DNA from: Granulicella paludicola
GTDB lineage: Bacteria > Acidobacteriota > Terriglobia > Terriglobales > Acidobacteriaceae
DNA: 64,000 bases
Assembly (NCBI RefSeq): GCF_025685545.1
Contig: NZ_JAGSYC010000021.1
Coordinates: 1-64,000, forward strand
Direction: 5' to 3'
A program made the position numbers and the translations under genes. The notes beneath the pieces are model-generated. The model worked only from the letters and a program-made list of their open reading frames with translations, did not search any database and was not told the DNA's origin. Positions 1 to 9,499 of the stretch are shown here, piece by piece. How positions within the stretch are numbered: position 1 is the first letter of the stretch; each line of letters starts with the position of its first letter.

Positions 1-63
1 CACTTCTATCTGCCGCAGCAGGTTCACTACCTGCTCAGGCGTATGCTTCTTCCGCCGTGCCAT
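1..63 (-). CDS. IS3-family transposase OrfA, N-terminal fragment (runs off window)
   Basis: The first 21 codons of a gene read leftward off the window edge. They encode MARRKKHTPEQVVNLLRQIE, the typical start of an IS3-group OrfA with its helix-turn-helix. A clear Shine-Dalgarno (AAGGAG) lies just upstream of the ATG at 61-63. OrfA is the DNA-binding half of the frameshift-made OrfAB transposase that moves the element. The rest of the element lies outside the window, so intactness cannot be judged. An imperfect CCAGTT/AACTGG inverted repeat near 82-105 may be part of the IS end, but I cannot place the exact boundary. Confidence 0.8.
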   Translation of the reverse strand, partial: MARRKKHTPEQVVNLLRQIEV

Positions 64-90
64 CGTTCGCTCCTTGATTGCCAGTTTCTA

Positions 91-342
91 TCAAAGCAAC
101 TGGTTCAAAAAACGCCGGGCACTCCAATATGAATTGAACTCGGCTTTCCACTGAGTCTCATTGATGAGCTGCCCATGTCCCAGCTTTGCCTTTAGGTGCT
201 CGATGTCTTTATCAACGTCGCCCCTAATGTTGGCAATCTCAGTGGCGTGATCGTTCGTCCTACTGGTGTTCCATAGTGTGAATCCACCGGAAACCACTGC
301 CACGATCAATGATGCGCTTGCAGCTATTCCTGCGTCCGTCAT
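91..342 (-). CDS. Small membrane-anchored hypothetical protein, 3' end probably cut by the IS
   Basis: From the ATG at 340-342 this encodes about 83 residues. One hydrophobic segment (roughly residues 5-22, ASASLIVAVVSGGFTLW) is followed by a charged helical stretch and the phrase THGQ-like/QWKAEFNSYW, which I associate with an uncharacterised family of small single-pass proteins. The last few codons (FLNQLL, stop) lie in AT-rich sequence bordering the transposase gene, so the natural C-terminus was probably replaced when the IS inserted. An ATG 28 codons upstream (424-426) is also possible, but the N-terminal membrane segment fits better with the internal start. No function is assigned. Confidence 0.45.
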   Translation of the reverse strand: MTDAGIAASASLIVAVVSGGFTLWNTSRTNDHATEIANIRGDVDKDIEHLKAKLGHGQLINETQWKAEFNSYWSARRFLNQLL

Positions 343-358
343 ATCCGAGCCTCGAACC

Positions 359-524
359 TGATCATGCTCTACTCCATTCATTCTTGATGATCTTCGGCCT
401 AGATGATTACCTTCGAAGGTTGTCATACCTTGAAGATGATCATGCTAAGTCCTTTATTTATCGAAGATCATCATTATATGAAGAGTAGAGAAGGTTCGGA
501 TGATTTCCTTCTGAAGATGATCAT
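359..524. repeat. Cluster of short direct and inverted repeats in a 500-base gene-free stretch
   Basis: TGAAGATGATCAT occurs at 431-443 and 512-524. TGATGATCTTCG (385-396) is the perfect inverse of CGAAGATCATCA (462-473). TGATCATGCT occurs at 359-368 and 437-446. The cluster lies just upstream of the small membrane ORF read to the left, so an operator array is possible. Relics of a mobile element are the alternative. The remainder of the gene-free stretch up to the tRNA at 844 shows no convincing gene. Confidence 0.55.
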
Positions 525-843
525 TGGGGATCGCAAAAATTCCAACGCACCTGATCGTTGGCCGGGCCTAAAAAGCTGCTGGAATGGGCAAACATCACCT
601 GCATTGATGGCGCACGCATTGCATTGTTGCTGACATTGACGCACAGCGAGAGCAGCGATTGATCCAGGCAGCTAAGATATTGCAACCACACATAGTTAGA
701 TGGGAAGACAACGAATCGAGCTGCTTTGCGCGCACCATCGAGCGTTGTCAGATGAAAGCGCCGATCTCACAAGCTCTATGACGTGCCTATGACGTGTGAA
801 CATCTGTAACGTGTCACCATTTGCGCTAAGTTGTTGATTTGAT

Positions 844-918
844 TGGCGTCCCCGACGGGATTCGAACCCGTGTTACCGCCGTGAAAGGGCGATGTCCTGA
901 CCACTGGACGACGGGGAC
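844..918 (-). tRNA. tRNA-Glu (anticodon TTC)
   Basis: The reverse strand folds into a full cloverleaf. The acceptor stem is GTCCCCG/CGGGGAC, the anticodon stem TCGCC/GGCGG with loop CTTTCAC (anticodon TTC), the T-arm ACGGG-TTCGAAT-CCCGT, and the 3' CCA is encoded at 844-846. It is a standard-length elongator tRNA reading GAA/GAG codons. No other tRNA is adjacent. It is distinct from the truncated tRNA-Glu(CTC) sequence near 32.4 kb. Confidence 0.95.
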
Positions 919-1012
919 GCTGGTGTGGAAGCCGCATGGCTGCGACTCTTCTAAGGTTATCCTCTGCGAGCCATGATGTCAAAGACCCGGACAACGCAAT
1001 GGAGCGGCGAAC

Positions 1013-2224
1013 TTAACGCGGTATAGAACGCATAGGCAAACGTCCGGAGCGCACGCGTCGACGAACGTCTGCGTACTGCAGCAGGATGAAGCTGTCCGTC
1101 ATACCTGCAATGTAGTCAGCTATCACTCGAGCCAGCCCTTCGGACTCGACCTCAGGTTGGTAGGCTTCAGGCAGTTCGTCCGGTTCCGCAATCCAGAAAT
1201 CGAAGAGCTCCGTTACAACCTCCTCAGCCTTGGAGTGCTCCAGTTCGAGCGCCGGGCAGGTGTACAGCGTGTCGTAGAGATACTTCTTTTCCTGCAGCCG
1301 CTCAGACTCAGCCTGCTGCGAGAAGACCGCGACGCGATAGTCCAGGACTCGGATATCCGCGAGTGTCGCAGCAGCGGCAGTCGCGACGTTTTGCGCAGTC
1401 GTCTGGATCAAGTCGAGCGTCAACGCCTTCTGCATGCCCTGCAGTGCGTCGTGGAAGATATACTTCTCCTCAGCTCCCGGATTCAGCGCTGCGACGGCCT
1501 CGAAGCTGCGACGAAGGATATCGACATGCGCGCAGATGTGACGGATGTCGAGCAGGCCTGACTCGACGCCATCGTCCAGATCAGCCGTCAGATAAGCAAT
1601 CTCATCGGCGAGATCAATGATCTGAGCCTCCAACGGTGGGCGCTCGCCGAGGAAGTACTCGGACAGCCACGGATAGTCTGCGGGACGGTAGTCGCGTGAG
1701 TGCTTGATAATCCCCTCTCGCGTGCCGAGCGTGAGGTTGAGGCCACGATGCCCTGCATAGCGCTGCTCAAAACGCTCGACGATACGGAGGGCGTGCAGGT
1801 TGTGATCGAAGCGCAGACCGTGAGCCTGGAGACAGCGATCAAGAGCTCGCTCACCGGCGTGACCAAAGGGGGGATGACCTATGTCGTGTACCAGCGCGAG
1901 GGTCTCGGCGAGGTCCTCGTTGAGACCAAGCGCAGAGGCGACATGGCGAGCCACCTGAGCAACCTCGATGGTGTGCGTCAGGCGACTGCGAAAATGGTCG
2001 GAAGCTCTGCTTGTGAAAACCTGGGTTTTACCCGCGAGGCGCCGAAATGCGCGCGATTGCACAACGCGATCGCGGTCTCGCTCGAAGGCAAGTCGATCGT
2101 CCCCAGATGGCGCTGGATAGGCACGCACTGCGAGGAGATGCTGCTCTTCGCCAAAGACACCGCAGGCATGAAGATCAAGGTTCATTGCCTTCGAGTGTAG
2201 CGTGACTCGATCAGAATTATGCAC
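1013..2224 (-). CDS. dgt: Deoxyguanosinetriphosphate triphosphohydrolase-like HD protein
   Basis: The 403-residue protein belongs to the dGTPase family, which hydrolyses dGTP to deoxyguanosine and triphosphate and so trims the dNTP pool in the cytoplasm. The HD-domain metal ligands are visible: H84 in RLTHTIEVAQ, then H113-D114 in HDIGHPPFGHAGE. The N-terminal RDRVVQSRAFRRLAGKTQVF signature of bacterial dGTPases is present. The start is GTG at 2222-2224 and overlaps the TAG stop of the upstream TPR gene by one base (TAGTG), implying translational coupling. Length fits the shorter, non-enterobacterial type. Confidence 0.93.
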   Translation of the reverse strand: MHNSDRVTLHSKAMNLDLHACGVFGEEQHLLAVRAYPAPSGDDRLAFERDRDRVVQSRAFRRLAGKTQVFTSRASDHFRSRLTHTIEVAQVARHVASALGLNEDLAETLALVHDIGHPPFGHAGERALDRCLQAHGLRFDHNLHALRIVERFEQRYAGHRGLNLTLGTREGIIKHSRDYRPADYPWLSEYFLGERPPLEAQIIDLADEIAYLTADLDDGVESGLLDIRHICAHVDILRRSFEAVAALNPGAEEKYIFHDALQGMQKALTLDLIQTTAQNVATAAAATLADIRVLDYRVAVFSQQAESERLQEKKYLYDTLYTCPALELEHSKAEEVVTELFDFWIAEPDELPEAYQPEVESEGLARVIADYIAGMTDSFILLQYADVRRRVRSGRLPMRSIPR

Positions 2225-4341
2225 TACGGCTTCGCGGTAGAGGTTGGAGCGGTAGGTCCATGCGCAAGCCGTACGCGCGTCGTTTCGAGCTTGCGCTGCA
2301 CCTTGGCCACGTCTGCCGGGTCAGCCTCAGGCAGAAGCGATGTCTGATACGAAGCAAGCGACTTTTGCCACTCCTCCACGGCCTGCTGCAGCTTGCCGTT
2401 GCGCGCGAAGATCTCCCCGCTATGGTCCAGCACCGCTGGATCGTTGGGCATACGAAGAACAGCCTTACGTGAATAGTCATCAGCAAGCGCATACTGTCCC
2501 TGTTTGTAGTAAGCCCAGGCGAGCGAATCTAGGTAAGCACCATTCTGCGGATCAAAGGCAACGGCCTTCTTCAACAGAGTTACGGCCTCATCGAGATGCG
2601 TTCCACGGTCCGCGAAGAGATAGCCCATGTAATTCTGCAGCGCAGCATTGTCAGGCTCGAGAGCAAGCCCCTTGCGGAGCAGCGCTTCAGCCTGATCGTA
2701 AAGTTTCTGGCTTTCAGCAAGCGTTGCGCGCGAGTAATAAACGAAGACCTTCTGCTCAGGCTTGGTCGAGATCGCCTCAGCCTTATCGAGCGTCAGAGCT
2801 GCATCCTTCCAGCGCTTAGCTCGGACCTGGATGTCAGAGATGGTGAAGAGAGCATCGCGATCATCAGCGGTCCCCTTTAGCTGCGCATTCGCAATCTTTA
2901 GGCCTTCGTCCACCTTGCCATTATCGGCTAGTTGACTGGCGTAGCTTAACTGCACATCATGGTTGGCAGGCATTGCCTTCGCAGCATCTGTGGCGACCTG
3001 TAACGCAGCCTTCCAATTGTGCGCATCACGGTAGGACTGCACCTGGCCATCGATACCGCGGTAGGCATAGTCTCCACCAAGAGCGGCGAGTTGCTTGTAC
3101 GCTTCAACGGCCTCGTCGGTGCGACCCGCCTCGCGGCAAACGATGCCGAGGCGATCGAGGAAGATCGAACGGTTGGTGAGTTCGCCGTCGGAATACTTGC
3201 CATCGGTGGATGCGGTTGCTGTGAGGATTGCGCGCAACGTCTGAATGGAGTCGTTGTAACGGCCAAGCGCGTCGTAATCGAGCGCTTGGTTGAAGCTCAA
3301 CTCAGGATTTTCTGCCACAAGCGATTGAGCAACCTTCAAGGTCGCGAGCGACTTCTCGTAATCGCCCTGCTGACGCTGAATCTCAGCCTGATGAATAAGT
3401 GCCTGCGGGTCTTGCGGATCGGTGCCCAGAATCTGCGTGTAGATCTTCGACGCTGCATCCATCTGTCCGGCAGCTGCCAGTGCAGCAGCTAAGCCACGCT
3501 TGGCGTCCGTGTTATCGGGATCGACGTTGAGCGTTGCCTGATAGGCAGCAGCGGCTTCCTTCGGCGACTTCAGCGTGTCATACAGACCAGCCAGCGCAAA
3601 ACTCTCGCGTGCGGTGCGGTCCGATTCCGGTACACCGGTAATCACATCGACCGCATGGTGCAATTCACCCTGCTCAGAGTACAGACGAGCCATGCTGAGC
3701 ACGACTTCCTCAGAGTTTGGATCGATCTTCTGCGCTTCCTTGAACTGGCCTTCCGCCTTGAGCGTGTCGTGGTTCAAGCCATATAGCTGGCCGAGCAGTA
3801 GACGTGTCTCTAGATCCTTCGGCTTGAGCGCGACGATCTTCTCGTACTCTTTGATCGAAGCCTGCAGCATGTCATTGGACTGAGGTCCCTGTCCGTCGCC
3901 AAGCGAGCGGAGATAGACGCGGCCGAGCAGCTCGTGCGCTTCCACATCGTTCGGATGCTTCGTGACCTGATCCTGTGCGGCGGAGACGGCCTCGCGAATA
4001 CGACCAAGGCGGAAGTACAGCTGCGCGATACCATCCTGCAGCGGAGCCGAGTTTGGGTCAGCATCCATCGCCAGCTTGTACTGCTCGATGGCCTGGGTCG
4101 CGAGATCCTGGCGACCGTTCGAGACAGCCTGATTCTCGTACATCTTCGCCAGCCCGTAGTGGTAGTAAGCGGCAGCGCGGTCGGTTGTAGCGGACTTGGT
4201 CGCAGTAGGCGCAGGAGTTGCGGCTGCCGGCGTAATGCGCTGCTTCAAAACCTGGGCCGAGAGGTACGGTGAAGCGACGGCGGAACCCAGAAGAGCGACG
4301 GATGCTAACGACAGCAGAGGGGCGCGGAAGGTTCCAGACAT
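2224..4341 (-). CDS. Secreted tetratricopeptide-repeat protein
   Basis: This is a 705-residue protein with an N-terminal hydrophobic signal segment (residues about 5-28) and a Thr/Ala/Pro-rich linker (about 35-52). Tandem TPR units follow to the C-terminus, recognisable from repeated A..Y...L...P.n..a motifs such as YEKIVALKPKDLETRLLLGQLY. TPR solenoids mediate protein-protein contacts; this one probably acts in the periplasm or at the outer membrane as an assembly or secretion scaffold. The protein ends in a Pro/Thr-rich tail. It is coupled to dgt by a one-base stop/start overlap. No specific partner can be named. Confidence 0.8.
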   Translation of the reverse strand: MSGTFRAPLLSLASVALLGSAVASPYLSAQVLKQRITPAAATPAPTATKSATTDRAAAYYHYGLAKMYENQAVSNGRQDLATQAIEQYKLAMDADPNSAPLQDGIAQLYFRLGRIREAVSAAQDQVTKHPNDVEAHELLGRVYLRSLGDGQGPQSNDMLQASIKEYEKIVALKPKDLETRLLLGQLYGLNHDTLKAEGQFKEAQKIDPNSEEVVLSMARLYSEQGELHHAVDVITGVPESDRTARESFALAGLYDTLKSPKEAAAAYQATLNVDPDNTDAKRGLAAALAAAGQMDAASKIYTQILGTDPQDPQALIHQAEIQRQQGDYEKSLATLKVAQSLVAENPELSFNQALDYDALGRYNDSIQTLRAILTATASTDGKYSDGELTNRSIFLDRLGIVCREAGRTDEAVEAYKQLAALGGDYAYRGIDGQVQSYRDAHNWKAALQVATDAAKAMPANHDVQLSYASQLADNGKVDEGLKIANAQLKGTADDRDALFTISDIQVRAKRWKDAALTLDKAEAISTKPEQKVFVYYSRATLAESQKLYDQAEALLRKGLALEPDNAALQNYMGYLFADRGTHLDEAVTLLKKAVAFDPQNGAYLDSLAWAYYKQGQYALADDYSRKAVLRMPNDPAVLDHSGEIFARNGKLQQAVEEWQKSLASYQTSLLPEADPADVAKVQRKLETTRVRLAHGPTAPTSTAKP

Positions 4342-4361
4342 ACGGTAAAGGTCCTCGAGAA

Positions 4362-4392
4362 GCGTAAAAGCCGGGCATCCCGGCTTTTACGC
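4362..4392 (-). terminator. Strong hairpin between purH and the TPR gene
   Basis: A perfect 14-bp stem (GCGTAAAAGCCGGG pairing with CCCGGCTTTTACGC, loop CAT) lies downstream of purH and just upstream of the TPR gene on the same strand. There is little U-run after it, but the stem itself ends in a U-rich arm. It most likely ends or attenuates purH transcripts. Confidence 0.6.
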
Positions 4393-4459
4393 AACGTACT
4401 TATTAGTTTAGACGTACTTTACAGCCTAAAGATGCCGTCTGCCCATTCCTCTTTTCGCC

Positions 4460-6019
4460 TCATCCATGGCGGAAGTGACGGATGCCGGTGAAGACCATCG
4501 CGATGCCCAGCTCGTCGGCCTTCGCGATAACGTCTGCATCCTTCACCGAACCGCCGGGCTGGATGATCGCCGTGGCGCCTGCTTTGGCGATGGTCTCGAG
4601 GCCGTCCGGGAACGGGAAGAAGGCATCGGAAGCGGCAACCGTACCAGTGAGCGGCAGCACAGCCTTCATCGCGCCGAACTTCGCGGCATCGACACGGCTC
4701 ATCTGGCCTGCACCCATGCCGACAGACTGACCGAAGCCGTCCTGTTCGCGGGCGTAGACGATGGCGTTGGACTTGACGTGCTTGCAGACCTTCCAGGCGA
4801 AGAGCAGCGTGGACAACTCCTCGGGTGTCGGCTGACGCTTGGTGGGGACGGTGATGTTCTCGGCCGTGACCGGAGCATGGTCCTCGTCCTGAACCAGGAA
4901 GCCGCCGGAGATCTGCTTGACGACCTTTGATGGCGCGGCAGGTTCGATGACCAGCACTCGCAGGTTCTTCTTGGCTGCAAGCACGGCGAGCGCCTCTGGC
5001 GTGAAGCCGGGAGCGACGATGGCTTCGACGAAGAGCTTCGCCATCTCGACAGCGGTCGGCTCGTCGACGACACGATTGACGCCGATGACGCCACCAAAGG
5101 CCGAAAGCGGATCGGCCTCGAGTGCTCGCAGATATGCCTCGACCGGAGTTGAGCCCTGACCGACACCGCAGGGATTCGTGTGCTTGATAATGGCAACCGC
5201 ACACTCTTCAAACTCGCTGGTGAGGTTCCAGCAGGCGTCGAGATCGACGAGGTTGTTGTAGCTGAGTTCCTTGCCCTGCAGCTGCTTCGCATTCGCGATA
5301 CCCAGCGCCGAGCCGTCGGAGTAAAGCGCAGCCTTCTGGTGCGGGTTCTCGCCGTAGCGCAGCGGGTTCTTCAATGTCGAGACGATGCGCAGCGTCGGAG
5401 CCGGAGCTGTTGACTCCTTTGCGAGGGCCTCCAGCGTGTTGGCGATCGCGGTGTCATAGGCAGCGGTGGTGGCAAAGGCTCCGCGAGCAAGACGAGCGCG
5501 GGTTTCGAGGCTGAGCTTGCCGTCGTTGGCCTTGAGCTCTTCGATCAGCGCTGTGTAATCCTCAACGTTCGTGACAACGGCTACGTCTTCGAAGTTCTTT
5601 GCGCCGGAGCGCAGCATCGAGGGGCCGCCGATGTCGATGTTTTCGATGATTTCGTGGAACGCAACGCCTGGCTTGGCGGCTGTCTTCTCGAAGGCGTACA
5701 GGTTCACCACGACCATGTCGATGGGCAGGATGTTGTGCTCGTTCACTGCTGCGACATGTGCAGGGTCTTCACGACGATGCAGCAGACCGCCGTGCACCTT
5801 GGGGTGCAGCGTCTTTACTCGGCCATCGAGCATCTCCGGGAAGCCGGTGAGGTCCGAGATGTCGGAGACCTTCAAACCGGCATCGCGAAGGGCCTTGGAG
5901 GTGCCGCCCGTGGAGACGAGGTCCACGCCGTGTGAGGCGAGGGCGGTAGCGAAGTCTACAAGTCCGGACTTATCGGTAACGGAAAGAAGGGCGCGGCGAA
6001 CAGGCTTAAATCCACTCAT
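4460..6019 (-). CDS. purH: Bifunctional AICAR transformylase/IMP cyclohydrolase
   Basis: This 519-residue enzyme catalyses the last two steps of de novo purine synthesis: AICAR to FAICAR with 10-formyl-THF, then ring closure to IMP. The N-terminal MGS-like cyclohydrolase domain carries [19 protein letters not shown] and [10 protein letters not shown] (69-78). The C-terminal transformylase domain carries the catalytic Lys-His in [11 protein letters not shown] and the conserved [12 protein letters not shown] and GIRHFRH end. Length is normal for the family. The ATG at 6017-6019 is the only sensible start. It stands alone on the minus strand, downstream of the phosphodiesterase gene. Confidence 0.98.
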   Translation of the reverse strand: MSGFKPVRRALLSVTDKSGLVDFATALASHGVDLVSTGGTSKALRDAGLKVSDISDLTGFPEMLDGRVKTLHPKVHGGLLHRREDPAHVAAVNEHNILPIDMVVVNLYAFEKTAAKPGVAFHEIIENIDIGGPSMLRSGAKNFEDVAVVTNVEDYTALIEELKANDGKLSLETRARLARGAFATTAAYDTAIANTLEALAKESTAPAPTLRIVSTLKNPLRYGENPHQKAALYSDGSALGIANAKQLQGKELSYNNLVDLDACWNLTSEFEECAVAIIKHTNPCGVGQGSTPVEAYLRALEADPLSAFGGVIGVNRVVDEPTAVEMAKLFVEAIVAPGFTPEALAVLAAKKNLRVLVIEPAAPSKVVKQISGGFLVQDEDHAPVTAENITVPTKRQPTPEELSTLLFAWKVCKHVKSNAIVYAREQDGFGQSVGMGAGQMSRVDAAKFGAMKAVLPLTGTVAASDAFFPFPDGLETIAKAGATAIIQPGGSVKDADVIAKADELGIAMVFTGIRHFRHG

Positions 6020-6038
6020 TGCCTTCTATTTTAGAGCA

Positions 6039-6065
6039 GCCGCTGAGGCTGAAATCCTCAGCGGC
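6039..6065 (-). terminator. Hairpin overlapping the end of the phosphodiesterase gene
   Basis: A 10-bp stem, GCCGCTGAGG with CCTCAGCGGC and a 7-nt loop, spans the stop codon of the minus-strand phosphodiesterase gene and is followed on that strand by TGCTCTAAAATAG. It looks like an intrinsic terminator or processing hairpin before purH. Confidence 0.5.
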
Positions 6066-7716
6066 GCGACGAAGTTGGCTCGGCAACCGGCTTCAGGGCC
6101 TCGGTATGCACCTTGCCCACGGCAGCAGACGGCATGTTCACCCGCAGCAGCGCTGCAAAGGTTGCGGCGATATCGACCGGCTGGGCCGGATCGAGATACG
6201 TTCCCGGCTTGAACAGAGAGCCGTAAAAGGCAAGCGGAACGTGACGATCGTACGAGTAGGGCGTGTAGTGGTTTGTGCCGGTTCCGCCGTGTCCGCCGGA
6301 CATCTGGAATATGCCGGGAGTGACCATGATCCACCAGCCGCCGTTGGTGGTATAGCTGTGCTGGATGAGGTTGCCCTCTTCGGTGTTTGGCACCTGACCC
6401 GCGGCGATCTGGGTCTTGGTGTAGATGTGGCGAAGGATTGCGGGACGCGGACCGTGGCTGTCTGGTGCGGCCTTTAGAACGTCTTGCTGCGCCTTGTCGA
6501 GAGCGGATGAGGCGAGATCAGCGACCATCTGTTCGGCCTCCGCTTCGCTGATCTTCAACTTCTCAAAGGTCTGCCAGTCGAGTTGGATGTAGGGCAGATC
6601 GCCGCCGAGGATGAACCGCTGGTGCTCCTTCGGTGAGAGCTTCGCGTTCAGTTCCTTGTCGATCTCCTTATTCATGTCTCCGGGCGAGAAGGTAGCTGCG
6701 GGCATTCCCTCTTTCCAGGCCATAGCGGGCGATGGCGAGACGCCGTGATCGCCGGTGACGGCAATCCAGACATTCTGCATTCCGCCCTGAATGTGCGCTT
6801 GAAGGAAAGCGACGAAGTCGTTGAGCTGCGGGTCAATGGCGTCAATCAGAGCGCGCTGCCGCGGGTCGTCGGGGCCAACCTGATGACCGAGGATGTCGGT
6901 GGAGGAGATGCTGAGTGTAAGGACGTCCGTAGTGTCGTGCTGACCAAGCTTCTCGTTCGCGATGAGAGCCTCGGCGAAGTCGAGTTCGTACTGAACGCCT
7001 TCGGGCGTCGCACCGACCTTCTCGTAGAAGTCTCCCGTGGTGTTGCCCGACTGCTTGCGGGCGTCGGCAATGCGTGGGCTGCCATTGAAGTCTACGACCC
7101 ATTGCGGTAGTTTCTTACGCCAGTAGGTCGAGGTGACAAAGCGACCGTTGGCATGGTCGATCCAGTACGCGCCTTCGCTGGCGTGGCCTGAAGTGAGGAT
7201 CGCGGCGCGGTCCTTGAGCGAAACGCCAAACAGGTGCGCCTTACCACCGGTTCCCAGAACCACCTCATCACCTAATGTCGAGGCAAGCTCGTTACGGGGC
7301 GAGGCTCCGCTGGAGGCATCGCCTGCCGCACCGACGAGCGGGTAATCGGCATCGTCGACTGACGAAAACATGTGCGTGGTCGAGCGGTTCAGGTCCCACC
7401 AGTCGTTCACGGCGATGTTGTGGCCGTTGGTGTACGCCCCTGTGCCGATGGAGGAGTGGCCGGGAGCGGTCATCGTGTTGGCGTAGCCGTAGTAGCACTC
7501 GGGAAAGTACGCGCCCTGCTTTAGGAAGAGGTTGAAGCCGTTGGGCGTCTTGAAGTCGTCGCGAAAACGGTCGAGGTAGTCGCCACGGAACTGATCGAAG
7601 ACCAAAACGATGACGAGTTTTGGCTTCCCATCGTAGGCGCTGGCGCGAGCGATCGGTGCAAACGCGGGGGCAAGGATCGACAGGAGCGAGACGGCTGCGG
7701 CTAGGCTCTTCTTCAT
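6058..7716 (-). CDS. Secreted type I phosphodiesterase / nucleotide pyrophosphatase-like protein
   Basis: With the ATG at 7714-7716 the 552-residue product begins MKKSLAAAVSLLSILAPAFA, a classical Sec signal peptide; an in-frame ATG eight codons upstream would put extra residues before the signal. The mature protein has the alkaline-phosphatase-superfamily metal motifs: VFDQFRGDYL (first Asp), the nucleophile region TMTAPGHSSIGTGAYTNGH, LSISSTDILGHQVGPDD, TGDHGVSPSP and a final GGHGGTGTNHYTPYSYDRHVPL. It is likely a periplasmic Zn-dependent phosphatase or phosphodiesterase (the PafA/NPP group). The natural substrate cannot be deduced. Confidence 0.88.
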   Translation of the reverse strand: MKKSLAAAVSLLSILAPAFAPIARASAYDGKPKLVIVLVFDQFRGDYLDRFRDDFKTPNGFNLFLKQGAYFPECYYGYANTMTAPGHSSIGTGAYTNGHNIAVNDWWDLNRSTTHMFSSVDDADYPLVGAAGDASSGASPRNELASTLGDEVVLGTGGKAHLFGVSLKDRAAILTSGHASEGAYWIDHANGRFVTSTYWRKKLPQWVVDFNGSPRIADARKQSGNTTGDFYEKVGATPEGVQYELDFAEALIANEKLGQHDTTDVLTLSISSTDILGHQVGPDDPRQRALIDAIDPQLNDFVAFLQAHIQGGMQNVWIAVTGDHGVSPSPAMAWKEGMPAATFSPGDMNKEIDKELNAKLSPKEHQRFILGGDLPYIQLDWQTFEKLKISEAEAEQMVADLASSALDKAQQDVLKAAPDSHGPRPAILRHIYTKTQIAAGQVPNTEEGNLIQHSYTTNGGWWIMVTPGIFQMSGGHGGTGTNHYTPYSYDRHVPLAFYGSLFKPGTYLDPAQPVDIAATFAALLRVNMPSAAVGKVHTEALKPVAEPTSSRR

Positions 7717-7780
7717 AAGCCTTCGAGTATATCTCGACACGAACGTCCATCCTCAAGCTGACCAGCTAGAATGACTAGGT

Positions 7781-9109
7781 ATGTTAGATCTGGCATTTGT
7801 GCGGGCAAACCTCCCGCTGGTTGAAGAGAAGCTGCGCCTGCGTGGTGCGGATACGGACCTGCTTGCAGGGTTTACGGCGATTGATGCCGAACGGCGCACC
7901 GCGATCACCGAGGTGGAAACGCTGAAGGCACAGCGCAATGCCCTGTCGGCGGAGTTCGGCAAGCTGAAGCGCGAGGGCAAGGATGTTGCCGCGATCAGCG
8001 CACAGACCGGCGAGCTTAAGGCAAAGACCGAGCAACTGGAAGCAACTGCGAGTGCTGTTGATACAAAGCTGCGCGAGCTGATGCAGGGTATCCCGAACCT
8101 GCCGCACGACAGCGTTCCCGCCGGCAAGAGCGAGCACGACAACGTCTGCGAGAAGATTTGGGGCGAGCCGACGAAGTTCGATTTCGAAGCCAAGGACCAC
8201 ATCGAGCTCGGCGAAGCGCTGGGTATGGTCGACTTCGAGCGCGGAGCGAAGATCTCCGGGTCACGGTTTGTCGTTCATTTTGGCGCGGGCGCTCGGCTGG
8301 AGCGCGCACTAGCGAACTTCATGCTCGACCTGCACACGCGCGAGCATGGTTATGCCGAGGTTTTGCCGCCTTTCATGGTGAACTCCAAGAGCCTGTTCGG
8401 GACCGGCCAGCTGCCAAAGTTTGCGGAGGACCTGTTCCACTGCGATGACAAGCTGTATGAGCCGGGCGTGTCGCAGGACAGCGATCACTGGCTGATTCCG
8501 ACGGCGGAGGTGCCGGTGACGAATCTCTTCCGCGACGAGACGATCGATGTGAGCAACGGCGCGATCAGCTTTGTGGCTTACACGCCGTGCTTCCGCAGCG
8601 AGGCGGGGAGCTACGGACGGGACGTACGCGGCATGATTCGCCAGCATCAGTTCCAGAAGGTGGAGCTGGTGAAGTTCTGCAAGCCCGAGGACAGCTACGA
8701 CGAGCATGAAAAGCTGACTCGCCACGCGGAGACTGTGCTGGAAAAGCTGGGACTTCCCTATCGCCGGATGCTGCTGTGCACGGGCGATATGGGCTTCAGT
8801 TCGGCGAAGACGTATGACCTGGAGGTCTGGGTTCCGGGGCAGCAGACGTATCGCGAGATCAGTTCGTGCTCGAACTTCGAGAGCTTCCAGGCGCGGCGGG
8901 CGAACATTCGCTACAAAGCTGCGGGCGAGAAGAAGAGCGAGTTCGTGCATACGCTGAACGGCAGCGGATTGGCTGTCGGACGGACGTATCTGGCGATTCT
9001 TGAGAACTATCAGCAGGCCGATGGGTCTGTACGAGTGCCCGAGGTGCTAGTGCCTTACATGGGTGGCGAGACGGTGATTACGAAGCAGGTGTTAGGACGG
9101 GCCATATGA
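7781..9109 (+). CDS. serS: Seryl-tRNA synthetase
   Basis: The 442-residue class II synthetase charges tRNA-Ser, and tRNA-Sec where present. It has the N-terminal coiled-coil arm (residues about 25-105, KAQRNALSAEFGKLKREGKD) and the class II core: motif 2 at TPCFRSEAGSYGRDVRGMIRQHQF and motif 3 at NGSGLAVGRTYLAILENYQ. Length and start (MLDLAFVRANLPLVEEKL) are typical. Its TGA stop overlaps the next ATG (ATGA), so the following gene is translationally coupled. Confidence 0.98.
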   Translation: MLDLAFVRANLPLVEEKLRLRGADTDLLAGFTAIDAERRTAITEVETLKAQRNALSAEFGKLKREGKDVAAISAQTGELKAKTEQLEATASAVDTKLRELMQGIPNLPHDSVPAGKSEHDNVCEKIWGEPTKFDFEAKDHIELGEALGMVDFERGAKISGSRFVVHFGAGARLERALANFMLDLHTREHGYAEVLPPFMVNSKSLFGTGQLPKFAEDLFHCDDKLYEPGVSQDSDHWLIPTAEVPVTNLFRDETIDVSNGAISFVAYTPCFRSEAGSYGRDVRGMIRQHQFQKVELVKFCKPEDSYDEHEKLTRHAETVLEKLGLPYRRMLLCTGDMGFSSAKTYDLEVWVPGQQTYREISSCSNFESFQARRANIRYKAAGEKKSEFVHTLNGSGLAVGRTYLAILENYQQADGSVRVPEVLVPYMGGETVITKQVLGRAI

Positions 9110-9480
9110 ACATCTTCAAGCGGTACATCTTCTGGACAGAGCCTCGCGGGAACCTGCACTACGACGTGATGGTGACGGTGATTCTGCTGTTCCTGTTCGT
9201 CTCGCCGCATTACATCAACTTCAAGGCGAAGCCGGTTCCAGATGCGCCGCTGGCGGAGAATTCGGTGCTGGTAAAGCCGCTGGGCAAGAGCCAGTTTCTG
9301 TACGAGATTCCGATTGCGCAGCTGCAGGGGGCGACGAACGACGACGCGCGGCAGCAAGCGATTCTGAATGTGGTCGAGTCGATGTCGGGGCCGACGAAGG
9401 TAGAGCAGTTCTCTGCCGTGCATAACGGTAAAGGCAGCGTTGTGGCGTATGACGCGGTGGTGCGCCGCACAAACCCTTAG
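9106..9480 (+). CDS. Conserved single-pass membrane protein of unknown function
   Basis: This 124-residue protein has a short cytoplasmic start (MNIFKRYIFWTEPRGNLHYD), one membrane span at about residues 22-38 (VMVTVILLFLFVSPHYI) and a soluble periplasmic part of about 85 residues. It overlaps serS by four bases (ATGA) and is followed 19 nt later by a LolA-like gene, so the three probably form one transcript. The topology and the LolA neighbour suggest an envelope role, but I do not recognise a named family. Confidence 0.75.
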   Translation: MNIFKRYIFWTEPRGNLHYDVMVTVILLFLFVSPHYINFKAKPVPDAPLAENSVLVKPLGKSQFLYEIPIAQLQGATNDDARQQAILNVVESMSGPTKVEQFSAVHNGKGSVVAYDAVVRRTNP

Positions 9481-9499
9481 AGCTTTTGGAGCGTCTGAA

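Noticed and set aside
776-994. A 72-codon frame on the minus strand
   Set aside because: It runs straight through the tRNA-Glu(TTC) gene and has no independent support.
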